Part shown: positions 24,064-34,954 of the stretch, piece after piece
How the letters are laid out: each line of letters opens with the position of its first letter
Numbering within the stretch: position 1 is the first letter of the stretch
From: Epiperipatus broadwayi
Taxonomy: Eukaryota; Onychophora; Udeonychophora; Euonychophora; Peripatidae
Direction: 5' to 3'
Assembly (NCBI GenBank): GCA_028023455.1
Contig: JAQFVV010000112.1
Span: forward strand, 1,488,001 to 1,552,000
Length of the DNA stretch: 64,000 nt
Made by a program: the position numbers and the translations under genes
The notes under the pieces: model-generated
The model's input: the letters and a program-made list of their open reading frames with translations, nothing else
Told to the model about the DNA's origin: nothing
Database searches by the model: none

Positions 24064-27000
24064 CTGAGTTTAAGAATATTTTTTCAATATATACAATCAT
24101 GACAGACAAAAATAAATCATGGCCCTTATTCCTAGGAGGCTGTAAAGTCCCAACCAAGGCAGCGGTTGGTGGCCTTGGTTGGTGACCAAAGGCGGAGGGT
24201 GCTAAGAATCCCCTGATTGCGGACTCAGGCTGCCATTTGATGACAACTTTTTATTTAGGTACTTACAACTGCAGATCACTTTCAAGTGAAGGAAGATTAC
24301 AAGAGTTAGAAGAAGAACTTATCTTATATTAAATGGGACATTATTGGACTTTGTGAAGTTAGAAGAAAAAGTGAAGAAACAATTGATTTAAAAAGTGGAC
24401 ATGTACTCTACTATAAAGGCACAAATATTGGAAATACAAGTGGAGTAGGATTCATTATAAATAAAAAATGGAAGAATAACATTGTGGAGATTGATGGTGT
24501 ATCGGACAGAGTGGCAAGATTAGTTTTACAACGTAATAGCAGATACCAAATGCAGATAATTCAGGTTTATACCCCAACAAGTTCTCATAGTGATGAAGTA
24601 GTAGAAGATTTTTATATGGATGTACAAAAGGCTTTTGATCAGAGTAAACAACATTTTAAAATTGTTATGGGAGACTTTAATGCTAGAATTGGTAAACAAA
24701 TGAAAGATGAAAATGCTGTAGGTAATTTTGGTTATGGTAATAGAAATGAGAGAGGACATAGACTTGTGGAGTTTGCAGAAAAAGAAAAACTTTATATTAT
24801 GAATTCTTTTTTTGAGAAAAAGGTTAAAAGGAAATGGACATGGAAGCATCCAAATGAAGGTACAGCAGAATTGGATTATATTTTGACTAACAGAAAATAC
24901 ATATTTCAAGATTGTAATGTTCTTAATAAATTTAACACAGGAAGTGATCATCGATTAGTAAGATGTAAGATACATGTTAATGCAAAACTAGAGAGACAAA
25001 AATTATTAAGAAAAACAATATTTACAGTTGATATTCCTAATCTTCAGAAACATTCTAATGAATTTAAATTAGAACTTACAAATCGGTTTCAAGTATTAGT
25101 AGATTTTGAACATGATTCAGATTTGAATGAAATTAATAGGAAAATAACTGATACACTTTTAAAAACTGCAACAAAGATAGCTGGTAGAAAAAAGCAGCAA
25201 TTGACCAATAAAATTTCTACTGAGACTAGAGAATTTATGAAGAAAAGAAGGAATATGAAGATATACAAAAATGATGCATTAAAAAGGATTGAATATCTCA
25301 AATTTTGTAAAATGGTGCAGAAAAGAGTTGAAAATGATATAAGAAAGTATAATTGTGAACTAGCAAGGAAAGCTGTAGAAGAGAATAAAAGTCTAAAGAG
25401 TGTAAAACAACATTTTGGTATTGGTAGGAAATTTATATCTGCAATAAGAAAAAAAGATGGCATTATTACTAAAAAGAGAGATGACATCATGAAATGTGTA
25501 GAAGACTTCTATCAAGAATTATATAGTAATAAAGAACAAGTACCTCCTATACCTATTATATCTTCTGAATTGCCCAGAATTTTGAATGAGGAAGTGAGAC
25601 ATGCAATTAAATTTATGAAGAAAGGGAAGGCTCCAGGTAATGATGGAATTATAATTGATATATTAAAAGAAGCAGGTGAAGAAATAGAATTTTTTTTAGC
25701 AAAGTTATATACCAAATGTCTAAATGATAAAGATGTACCAGATGATTGGAAGAATGCAGTATTAATATTAATATTTAAAAAAGGTGATAAAGAAGATATT
25801 AGAAATTACAGACCTATCAGTCTTTTATCAGTTTTATACAAAAATTTTACTAAGATAATTACAACTCGTCTACAGAGAACACTGGACTTCCACCAACCAA
25901 GAGAACAAGCTGGATTTAAAAGTGGTTTTAGTACAGTAGATCATATCCAGGTATTGAGAGAAGTTATAGAAAGGACAAATGAATATGAGTTGCCATTATG
26001 CTTAGGATTTGTAGATTATGAAAAGGCATTTGATTCTATAAACATTTCTTCAGTGATTAAAGCATTGGATCATCAAGGTATAGATCCAGGATATTGTCAT
26101 ATTTTAAAGAATATTTATAAAAATGCAACAGCAACAATTAGATTACATAATGATAGTAGGAAAGTCAACATTGAGAAGGGTGTAAGACAGGGTGACTCCA
26201 TATCTCCAAAACTTTTTACAGCAGTGCTGCAAGAAGTATTTTGTGGATTAAAATGGGAAGCTAAAGGAGTGAAAGTAAATGGAGATTATTTAAGTCATTT
26301 AGATTTTGCAGATGATGTAGTTGTTTTTGCAAATAATGCTTTAGAGTTACAGGAAATGTTGCAGGAGTTATCAGATGAAAGTAGGAAAGTAGGACTAAAG
26401 ATAAATGTTAAAAAGACTAAAGTAATGTTTAATAGATTTTCTCAAAATATGAAAATAAAGATTGATTATGATGAATTAGAAGAAGTTAACAGTTACAAAT
26501 ACCTTGGTCAGATTATTAATACAGATGGAAACATAATGGATGAAATTAATCATAGAATTAAACTTGGTTGGAGTGCTTTTGGTAGAAATAACTTGATACT
26601 AAAAGGAAATATGCCTATGTGTTTGAAAAGGAAGGTTTTTAATAAATGTGTTTTGCCAGTTCTTACTTATGGATCTGAGACTTGGACACTTAATAGAAGA
26701 GCAATACAGAGACTTCAAACCACTCAAAGAAGTATGGAGAGATGCATGTTGGGAGTAACAAGAAGAGATCGAAAATGCAATGTATGGGTAAGAGAACAAA
26801 CAGGTGTTACTGATCTCCTTGAAAAAATTAAAATACTGAAGAGGAGTTGGGCTGGACATATTGCTAGAAGAGATGATAATAGATGGACAATTGAAATTTT
26901 AAACTGGATTCGAAGAGATTGTAAAAGACCAGAAAGTGACCACACATGAGATGGATGGATGAAATAAGAAAGTTTGCATGGGTGATGTGGAGAAGAGAAG

Positions 27001-27083
27001 CTAAAGATCGGAAAAGATGGATTGAACTTGGAGAGACCTTCATCCTGCAGTGGATTGATAATGGTTGATGATGATGGTGATGA
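24064..27083 (+). mobile_element. RTE-clade non-LTR retrotransposon, nearly complete
   Basis: Bounded by an exact 11-bp duplication, ttgtaatgagt, at 24053-24063 and 27084-27094. Inside: about 175 bp of 5' leader, one long ORF with endonuclease and reverse transcriptase, and a very short 3' end made of tgatga-type repeats right after the stop, as is typical of RTE/BovB elements. The 3.0 kb length fits the clade. Only two frameshifts and no internal stop codons within the frames make this the youngest-looking LINE in the window. Four other, more decayed fragments of the same family lie on the minus strand at 37.5, 54.8, 57.2 and 60.1 kb. Confidence 0.9.
24240..27068 (+). pseudogene. RTE ORF: APE endonuclease plus reverse transcriptase, two frameshifts
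   Basis: The likely start is the ATG at 24240 (MTTFYLGTYNCRSLSSEGRL). One extra base near 24321 shifts the frame, which then stays open to 26949. A second shift near 26940 leads to the ending FILQWIDNG and a stop at 27066-27068. Endonuclease: IKWDIIGLCEVRRK, MGDFNARIG (about 24670) and GSDHRLVRCK (about 24940). Reverse transcriptase: GKAPGNDGIIIDILKEAG, NYRPISLLSVLYK, motif A FVDYEKAFDSI (about 26010), motif B GVRQGDSISPKLF and catalytic FADD (about 26307). C-terminal RTE signatures: VNSYKYLGQIINTDG, CVLPVLTYGSETWTL and WAGHIARRDD. All catalytic residues I can check are kept, so only the two indels prevent a full-length product of about 940 residues. Confidence 0.92.
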
Positions 27084-27085
27084 TT

Positions 27086-27230
27086 GTAATGAGTAGCATG
27101 TAACAGTTGGATATTATGAGTAGTATATAACAGTTTGATTAACAATCAATATATATTGTAATGTGTAGCATGTAATAGTTGGATATTATGAGTAGTATAT
27201 AACAGTTGGATCAACAATCAATAAAGATAT
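27086..27230 (+). repeat. 72-bp tandem duplication next to the RTE 3' end
   Basis: gtaatgagtagcatgtaa at 27086 and gtaatgtgtagcatgtaa at 27158 begin two similar units, each containing ttggatattatgagtagtat. The RTE target duplication overlaps the start of the first unit, so the RTE inserted into this repeat. Confidence 0.75.
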
Positions 27231-27844
27231 CAAATATAAAACACCAACATGTAATTCATAGTTCCATGCTGAGATTTTCTTCTCTCAGCATCATCAAAGT
27301 TTTTTATTCAAACACTAGAACATTGGGTAGTATCTGGAATATTGCTACAATTACTCATCATCACTCATTTCAAAATTTGATTACTCAACGTGTGTCTCAA
27401 TAAAAGAATACTGATAAAATAGTTATATTTTCTCTGTTTTTTTTTTCTCTGGACTAAACTTAGGAAAATATTAGCTAATGCATATCTGTTTTATATATTT
27501 TGAGGAAAAGGATAATTCTCTACAGTCTGGTGCTATCTTAATTAGAAGATTTGATTTGCCTATCCTTTTATTACTCCTTATATATTTTTTTTCTTTTCCA
27601 TTATGTTACCGTAATCTAATGAAATTTGAAGACTTGGAAACGCTTTTATTCATCAAATGGATATAAGTATAATGTATGTGGTGTAATCAAGTTGAGAATG
27701 GATCGAAAGATGGATGTAACTACTATAATTAAATTTTGAATAAGTCCAAAAATTCTGTTGCATATATATAAACATTCTTTATATCACATTTCTCTATTTT
27801 ATGTAAAAAAAATTATTGTCATAGTTTGTTTTATTCAGCATTAA
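27231..27844. other. AT-rich sequence, nothing recognised
   Basis: Short open frames here are compositional; no splice-flanked coding segment was recognised. Confidence 0.4.
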
Positions 27845-27943
27845 GCGTTGATAGTTGAGAGGTCAGCACAGCCGCCTTACAAGCAATTGTTCCGGGTTAG
27901 CGGGTTCGCTTTCCGGCTGATGCTATAACACATGAAAAAAAAT
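27845..27943 (+). mobile_element. Short A-tailed tRNA-like SINE, plus copy
   Basis: A 79-nt tRNA-like body (27845-27923) with a box B-like gcgggttcgctttcc, whose ends can pair as an acceptor stem (gcgttga with the terminal tgatgc region), then a short tataacacat link and a poly(A) run. A second copy is at 40672-40773 on the other strand. The body is too degenerate in the anticodon arm to call a working tRNA gene. Confidence 0.65.
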
Positions 27944-27964
27944 TATTATTTAATAATTAGGGGG

Positions 27965-28300
27965 GGTTTGAATTAATACCTCAGATCATTTATACAAAAG
28001 AATATTTTGAACTTAAATTGAATACTGACCTTTTTGTCATCAGTAGTTAAATAATGTCAGCATCTATTTCTAGTCCAGTAGATATATCAGGTTGTTGTTT
28101 TTTTTATTAATTAAATGAAGTTTTGAATTAATATATGATGCAAAGTGTTTTTCCACGGCCAATTAACTTCATCATCTATCTCTTGCAAACTTAGGAAGCA
28201 GTAACAACTAATAAAAGTCTGAAAAAGTGAACTTTTGGAATTTCTTTAGTTTTAAGCATCTTCATATTTATTTCAGAGTGCATGCCTAGAAATGATATTT
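27965..28300 (+). repeat. Dispersed repeat, copy A (partner at 42.6-42.9 kb)
   Basis: Starts with ggtttgaattaata and continues through taaattga-t-ctgacctt to agcatcttcatatttatttc. The same order of blocks is found at 42615-42880. Identity looks roughly two-thirds to three-quarters by eye. No coding frame; perhaps the 3' part of an old LINE, since copy B follows a reverse-transcriptase relic. Confidence 0.55.
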
Positions 28301-28704
28301 CAGCGTGCATGTCTAGAGGTTGAGGTTGATAAAACATTATACAAATACAATACAGATGATATTTTTTATCATAAATAAAAAAGTGTAATGGATTTTGTTT
28401 AAAATTGACAGAAGATGAAAATCTATTTTTATTAAGTATTCCTTTTTGCCTATTCATTAAAAACATATAGTAAAAAAAGTTTCTTTTATATACGTAATTA
28501 ATTATTGATTATAGTTTACATGTGGAAAATATCAGTATGTGATAGTTAATAAAATCATATTTGTAATTATGAATTTATCCATTATAGCAGTAGTAGTTCT
28601 TCTTTTTATTTTTTTAAGTAAGGAAACTAGTTGAAGATCATTCATTTATTTCTAGATTCACTTATTATTGTTATAATTAATTCATTACTATTTTTTTTTT
28701 TTAG
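28301..28704. other. AT-rich intronic sequence before the ORP exon
   Basis: Ends in the exon's polypyrimidine tract and acceptor. Otherwise nothing recognised. Confidence 0.4.
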
Positions 28705-28780
28705 AACAAGTCTTCCAGTCCCTATGTTTTCACGGCATGATTTTTCAGTTTGGAGTATATTAAAACAGTGTATAGGAAAG
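28705..28780 (+). CDS. OSBPL1A/OSBPL2-like: Exon of an oxysterol-binding-protein-related protein (ORP1/ORP2 type), start of the ORD domain
   Basis: Seen: a long T tract ending in TTAG at 28691-28704, then 76 bp of open sequence, then GGAAAG|GTAAAA. The first base completes a split codon (phase 2 intron upstream) and the remaining 25 codons are read in phase 0. They include LPVPMFSRHDFSVWSILK followed by Q-C-I-G-K. Family knowledge: this closely matches the segment that opens the OSBP-related domain of vertebrate ORP1 and ORP2 (RTSLP-PMFSR-DFS-W-IL--C-G). That domain is a cytosolic sterol and phosphoinositide carrier acting at membrane contact sites. The exon is internal; the next residues expected (an ELSKITMP-like stretch) were not found downstream, so the following intron is probably at least 35 kb. 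ORP1 and ORP2 cannot be separated from this exon alone. It is the only host coding sequence here that I recognise with confidence. Confidence 0.85.
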
Positions 28781-31700
28781 GTAAAAAATATTTTGCTTTT
28801 AATCATTATTTTATTTTTTATCATTGTTTATTGTTATTACAGCTAGCTTTTAAATTGATGTGTTTCATAGTACAAATATATATATTTTTTTTTTCACACA
28901 TATAAGTTTTCCAAACGAACTTAAATTACATTCTCCCACATGCTATAAATAAATATTCTTATAGATCATGATAATAAATAGAGGATATTTACTACTCTTT
29001 CATTTGCTAACTTTGCTGAAAATTCAGAGTGGAAATTATAATTTCAACTTTTGATCTTATTTAAACTTTCATTTCCTATTTTTTTTTTGGAAATTCAGAG
29101 TGGAAATAAAATACAATCAAGATTTAAATAAATTATTTATTATTTTGAAATCAGTAGATGCAAATATATATATTGTTCTGATTACATATTTATTTTACTT
29201 TATCATTTTTCTTTATTTGTAAAGTTGAAATACTATTTTTAAGAATGATTTTCATTTGTAAATTGATATTTCTAAAAAATGATTTGAATTTTGTGGAAAT
29301 ATAATAAAGAATAAAGGTTAATTTATTAAAAATAAAAAGTTGAAAATTTAATCAAATGGTTGCTAAAATTCTAACAAAAAAACATGAACTGCTAAAAAAT
29401 TAATTTTTCATCCAAACCTTATTGTTCATCCTTAGAATTACTTGTTATTAATTCAGTAAAAAAACAAGTAAATTATTAATTTTATTACCAATTTAATTAT
29501 AAAATATATAGTATTTTATTCTATACTGGTTTAATAGTTGTTTTAATAAATAATATTTAATTCTGAAGATGGCTAAGATTTGAATGAAATATAATTAAAA
29601 AATTTTCATTCATAAGAAAAAAAATAATACAGTACAGCATATATGTCTGACTAAATACTCATTTGTGTGTGTTTTATTTATTTATAATTTGTCAATTTAC
29701 ATTCAATTTTATTTTATTCTGTAAACTTGCTTAAATAAAATGTTTGATTTTCTAAATAAGATACTTAACTTTTTAATATTCAATTTTTGGCTAAGGACAA
29801 ATTTTTCAAAAAATAATTAGAAAAATTTTATTTTGATATAACTTTTTTTTTTCAAAGTAAAAGCTTTTATAATCTAAATGTATTTTTATATTTTAAATTT
29901 GTTATTTTAGATTTAAAAACCCAGAAAATGACTGAAGATTGTATGCTATTTTGTTTATTCATTAAAGTCATTTACTATATCGCAGATTATATGAAGATTA
30001 TGTAAAATAAGTCAAATATTAATTTCTTTTGTTAATTAAGAATAAACTATCTTATGTTTTGGTTTTTTTTTTTTTCATTAGATATCACATGGTTTGCTTT
30101 TTTTTTTTTTTTCAAGTCAGGATTCATTCATTTATATATAAGGGAAATCAAAAATAAAGGCAATTTATTTTAATTTGCTTATTCTGAAAAATGTCCATAT
30201 AATTTAAATTTTTTAAGTATATTCTTTTTGAGTTTCTATACAATTTTTGTTTCTACTCACAATAGGGTCAATTTCATCTTTTGAGTTGCGTCTGATCCAA
30301 TGTATTCACCATTTCTCTTAAATATTTATTAAAAGTTCTATTATTTAAACTATTCTGTGAAGACTTTGTAGTGTATTGCTTCTGATTGCCACATTGAAAA
30401 GCAAGAATGTGAGTACATGTGGGACTTAAAGAAAAAAATTTTTTTAAAGAATCTGAGGATTTCCAGGTACGCTTAATAGTGGTACCATAATTAAATTAGC
30501 ATAGCCATTCAGTTATTAATTGATAAATAGTTATTTAAATATTATTGAAAAGAACAATGAAGAAAAACTTACTGATAGAAATTTGATTAGCTTATTGAGT
30601 GATATTTTTTTATTATTATTTCTTTTTGGAGTATTCTTGTAATGCCTTCATTTTGCAGTAGGCTATTTTATCTTTCATTTATATATAAATGTTTCTCTTA
30701 TGTTCTATTTTTCAACTGTGTTTATTTCTGAAACTTAGTAATTAGCTATAAGATTAGAATTATTTACTTTGTCCATTATTTTTTTGTCATTTACTTTGTT
30801 TATATCAATATGTTTTTGTCTTTTTTTTTTTTTTTTGAATTTGTATCTTTTTTAATGTTCTTATTGTTGTTTGTATTTGCTTTTCTCTCTTTCAACATAT
30901 TTTTACTTAATTAACAATTGTTATAAAAAAAATTTTATGATCATAAAACTTTTTTTTTTTAATTTTGTTTGGAAAGAAGTAAAATCATTACTATAAATTC
31001 ATATAGGATTTGTAATATTGATTTTTTGGGGGAAAAGTATATAAAATCTATCATCATATTTTATGGCGTTGAAATAGTATTAATATTTTTTTTGTTGGGA
31101 AAATGATGTTTTGGAAAATGTTTTCTCTCAACAAATACTACTAACAATAATATAAATGTGTGTGCATGTCTATATACATGTGTGTGGTGTGTTTTTGTTG
31201 ACAAAGTAGATTTGAGTGACTAAGCATTAAAATGTTATGACTGGGATATAGTAGCATGATTATTGTCCATTATTGTTTGCCATTGCTTGCAATTCTATTG
31301 TATACATGTGTGTCTGTATACATAAATACCTTTGTTTTATAACTGCTTAATCGATTTTGCAATTGTTTTATACACTGAAGGTACATTGTACACAACTTCA
31401 ATTACACAGTAGCCAAAAAAAATGTGAAATAAAAATTCGTAAATTTAATAAATTTTATGATATTGGAGCTGTCATTTTTTTCTTCTTGGAGTACCATACA
31501 CCAATGCTTTTCAAATGCATTGATATAAAGGCTCCTCTGTATATCTAGGAACATTTGCGACCTCTGAAAGAAAAAATTCTTAATAGAGGCATATGTTATT
31601 ATACAGTTTTATTGTACTTATAATGTTTATTTAATGGTAATTATACTGCACTTTGAATGCTCATTGGTGAAGTTAGAAATATCAAAATTAAATATCAGTC

Positions 31701-31831
31701 TTAGCTGTTTTGAGGTCTTTTGACCTCATATTCATAGCTGAAGAGTTAGAAACGTTATGGTGTTGTTGATGCTGCTAATATATGCAAATTAATATTCATA
31801 TGTAAAACAATTTTTAATATATACAGATTGA
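28781..31831. other. AT-rich intronic sequence, nothing recognised
   Basis: Starts at the ORP exon's donor. Long T and A runs throughout; no coding or mobile-element signature seen. Confidence 0.5.
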
Positions 31832-33400
31832 TCAGCTTGTCCATTTCTTAGAAATAGAGAAACATGTGTCTTTTCTATTAATGGCGTGTGGATCATTTAT
31901 GATGAAGTACATCTCCTTTATTTTTCTTTTGCAATCATTTCTCTTGGTACACACGATCTCAGGGTTGGAGAGTTTGAACTTGTAACTGGCTGCTTTTTCG
32001 GGTTCCAAGAATATTGAAGTGTTGCCGTCATTATTTTGAGCTCTCTTGTATGCGTACATATGCTGGGTAACTTATTAACAGTGGTTTTTGTTTCTCCATA
32101 ATATGCAGCACTGCTGCCTGCCTGCGGGCATGAGATCTTGTACACCGCTTGAGGTGTCAAGCTAGGATCAATTTTGTCTTTGGAGTTATCGATTAATCTA
32201 TCCTAAATTCTTTTGACAGAGTTTTTACAAGTTGTTGGGCCACATTAGGGATGTATGGAAGCGTTATTTGGGATTTGTTTTCTGTTACATAGTCAGAATT
32301 TTTTTTTGTGTGAAATTGTTCAATCTTTTTTATTATTGTTCTATATTTGAAGCCCATACTCAATAGGTCTTTGATGTAACTTGAAATGTTGGCCTTCTTA
32401 TCTGTTTCAAATTTACACAAGTGTTGATTTCTATATAAAAATGCATTAAGACTCTACAAACTTATGCGAGTTAGGTGAGATAGAGCTTGGGTGTGTGTAG
32501 TCTCTGACTTCAAGTGGTTTGACAATCATTCGATAATTAAGATGTACTACTTCTCTCTGTATTAGCAGATCCAGATATTTCAATTCTTGCATTTCATTCT
32601 CCTATGTAGTATTAAGTGTTAATTTTGTCATTAGCTGCAAATCATTTTGAATGCTCATGATTGTGCATCTCTGGGCTGCAACAAACATGTCATCCATGTA
32701 TTAAGTGTATATAAGTCCAGGGATTTTAGCATGGTATTTAGGCACAATTTGTTTTTCGAAGTATTTTACTTGAAATTATCCCACTTAATGGGAAACCAAT
32801 AGGCCAACTATTTTTCATGTCATACCATTTCCCTTCAAAAATCATGAAAATGTGGTCATCCAGCCAAACTAGGAAGGCCAATATAAAATTCTTTGACAAC
32901 TATGTCTATTGAATACTTTCTGTCTACCGATCCATATAGTTCTTTTACATCCAATGCTGTGATTTCAAAGTCAAGGTCAACTTCAATTCTATTAATTTTC
33001 CCCAACAAACTCAAACGATGACATGATCGTGTGTATTCACCGAAGCTTACAGAATTCACTAACCATGGGTTTACAAGCTTTGCTGTCTTGGAATAATGTA
33101 TGGCTCCAAAATCCAACATAATTCTCAGAGGTATGCCAGGTTTATGTAATTTGGCATTAGCAAACATCCTAGGTGGCATGGTAGCAGATGGATATATGCA
33201 GTAATACTCCACTTTAGACATACCTTTATCTTTATAGACTCTGAGTATTGGTGTAATAAATTTTTCTCTATTGAGTCTATTGTTAAAACTTTCAATGAAT
33301 TCAAATTTTAAATTTCTAATTTGAGCTGGCATTTTATCCTTCTACTCTTTAGAATCCATGAGCACGAATCTGTTCCCTTTGTCTTCCTTAATACGTGTAT
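31832..33400 (-). mobile_element. Penelope-like element relic 1 (reverse transcriptase plus GIY-YIG)
   Basis: Read on the minus strand in several broken frames. N-terminal side (about 33390-33340): DKGNRFVLMDSKE. Next, 33332-32856: PPRMFANAKLHKPGIPLR, the typical Penelope RT K-HK-G-PLRPI block, then ITALDVKELYGSVDR. After a frameshift: WPIGFPLSGIISSKIL (about 32800) and a catalytic YMDD at about 32689-32700. C-terminal GIY-YIG nuclease: VYKISCPQ ... AAYYGETKTTVNK (about 32140-32080), then LSNPEIVCTKRNDCKRK. Penelope elements encode exactly this pair, RT followed by GIY-YIG. The copy is 5'-truncated at a TA microsatellite (33400-33410) and carries several frameshifts. Confidence 0.85.
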
Positions 33401-33697
33401 ATATATATATATTTTTATATGTTCCTTATGATAAAAAATACATACAAGAATTACTAATATCGCAAAGATTAGGAAATATGAAAACAAAACCCATTAATAT
33501 TAATTAGAAAAAAAATTAAATAATATAACAAAGGAGATTTTAATTATAATTTAATGGGAAAGATGTGTTTGAATATTGCTGCACAAAAAAATCAGTATCG
33601 GGCAAGTTTTAAATTTTTTCCCAGTATTTATATTTCATTGATTATTAAAATCTATGCTTATTTTTAATTAGTAATAGAGATCAAAATGCATTTTTGC
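33401..33697. other. AT-rich spacer between the Penelope relic and the 337-bp array
   Basis: A TA microsatellite near 33400-33412 followed by AT-rich sequence; nothing else recognised. Confidence 0.5.
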
Positions 33698-33710
33698 AAA
33701 GATAATGGAT

Positions 33711-34941
33711 AAGCATTTATTTTATAATGTCTTGCGTATGATTATAATTACGATAGAATGACAGCCTGTTAAGCTAATTGCGCAGACGCTGTGAGAATGT
33801 TATTAATAAATGAATACCTTCGAACAACCACATGATATAGTATTTGTATAAGAGTAAAAAGGAATCCTCTTACCCTTACGACTCAAATGTTTATATATGA
33901 GCAAATCTAAAGTAGTTGTAACGAAGGCGTGACTACATAATAGTCACTTTAAATTACTATATATAATGTCTGTATGAATGACGCCAATGAAATTTTCTAG
34001 AATTTACTAAACGCCACTCTAAACGAAACTAAATCATATACATGAATAAGCATTTATTTTATAACGTCTTGCGTACGATTATAATTACGATAGAATGACA
34101 GCCTGTTAAGCTAATTGCGCAGACGCTGTGAGAATGTTATTAATAAATGAATACCTTCAAACAACCACATGATATAGTATTTGTATAAGAGTAAAAAGGA
34201 ATCCTCTTACCCTTATGACTCAAATGTTTATATATGAGCAAATCTAAAGTAGTTGTCATTCTATCGTAATTATAATCGTACGCAAGACATTATAAAATAA
34301 ATGCTTATTCATGTATATGATTTAGTTTCGTTTAGAGTGGCGTTTAGTAAATTCTAGAAAATTTCATCGGCGTCATTCATACAGACATTATATATAGTAA
34401 TTTAAAGTGACTATTATGTAGTCACGCCTTCGTTACAACTACTTTAGATTTGCTCATATATAAACATTTGAGTCGTAAGGGTAAGAGGATTCCTTTTTAC
34501 TCTTATACAAATACTATATCATGTGGTTGTTCGAAGGTATTCATTTATTAATAACATTCTCACAGCGTCTGCGCAATTAGCTTAACAGGCTGTCATTCTA
34601 TCGTAATTATAATCGTACGCAAGACGTTATAAAATAAATGCTTATTCATGTATATGATTTAGTTTCGTTTAGAGTGGCGTTTAGTAAATTCTAGAAAATT
34701 TCATCGGCGTCATTCATACAGACATTATATATAGTAATTTAAAGTGACTATTATGTAGTCACGCCTTCGTTACAACTACTTTAGATTTGCTCATATATAA
34801 ACATTTGAGTCGTAAGGGTAAGAGGATTCCTTTTTACTCTTATACAAATACTATATCATGTGGTTGTTCGAAGGTATTCATTTATTAATAACATTCTCAC
34901 AGCATCTGCGCAATTAGCTTAACAGGCTGTCATTCTATCGT
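33711..34941. repeat. 337-bp units in forward-forward-reverse-reverse array, inserted with a 13-bp target duplication
   Basis: Forward units: 33711-34047 (complete) and 34048-34256 (first 209 bp). Reverse units: 34257-34593 and 34594-34930 (both exactly 337 bp), then the first 11 bp of another (34931-34941). The units differ at only six positions, all CpG against TpG or CpA. Flanks are aaagataatggat (33698-33710) and aaaggtaatggat (34942-34954), 12 of 13 identical, so the array looks like one insertion. No long ORF; a gtgacta/tagtcac hairpin lies in each unit. It could be a Penelope-type terminal-repeat cluster (a Penelope relic lies 310 bp away) or a satellite-derived insertion. Confidence 0.9.
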
Positions 34942-34954
34942 AAAGGTAATGGAT

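Larger units (their letters stand above)
1..28704 (+). other. Probable intron(s) upstream of the ORP exon, filled with transposons
   Basis: No other ORP1/2 segment (ankyrin repeats, PH domain, FFAT motif) was recognised upstream of 28705, so this part is best read as intron or introns of that gene. It carries the two-ORF LINE at 12-18 kb, the RTE at 24-27 kb and smaller repeats. Whether the weak exon-like ORF at 3216-3366 belongs to the same gene is unknown. This is inference from absence, and a short poorly conserved exon could be missed by eye. Confidence 0.45.

Noticed and set aside
24526-26945. Minus-strand open frames across the RTE
   Set aside because: They are complementary-strand shadows of the RTE ORF (Leu/Phe/Ser/Ile-rich) with no family motif.
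27845-27923. Functional tRNA gene
   Set aside because: The anticodon arm does not form a standard 5-bp stem with 7-nt loop, and a poly(A) tail plus a second dispersed copy mark it as a retroposed SINE.
33711-34941. Hammerhead ribozyme in the 337-bp unit, as in some Penelope terminal repeats and retrozymes
   Set aside because: Neither strand contains the conserved CTGATGA core followed by a GAAA box with a stem between; only a simple gtgacta/tagtcac hairpin is present.
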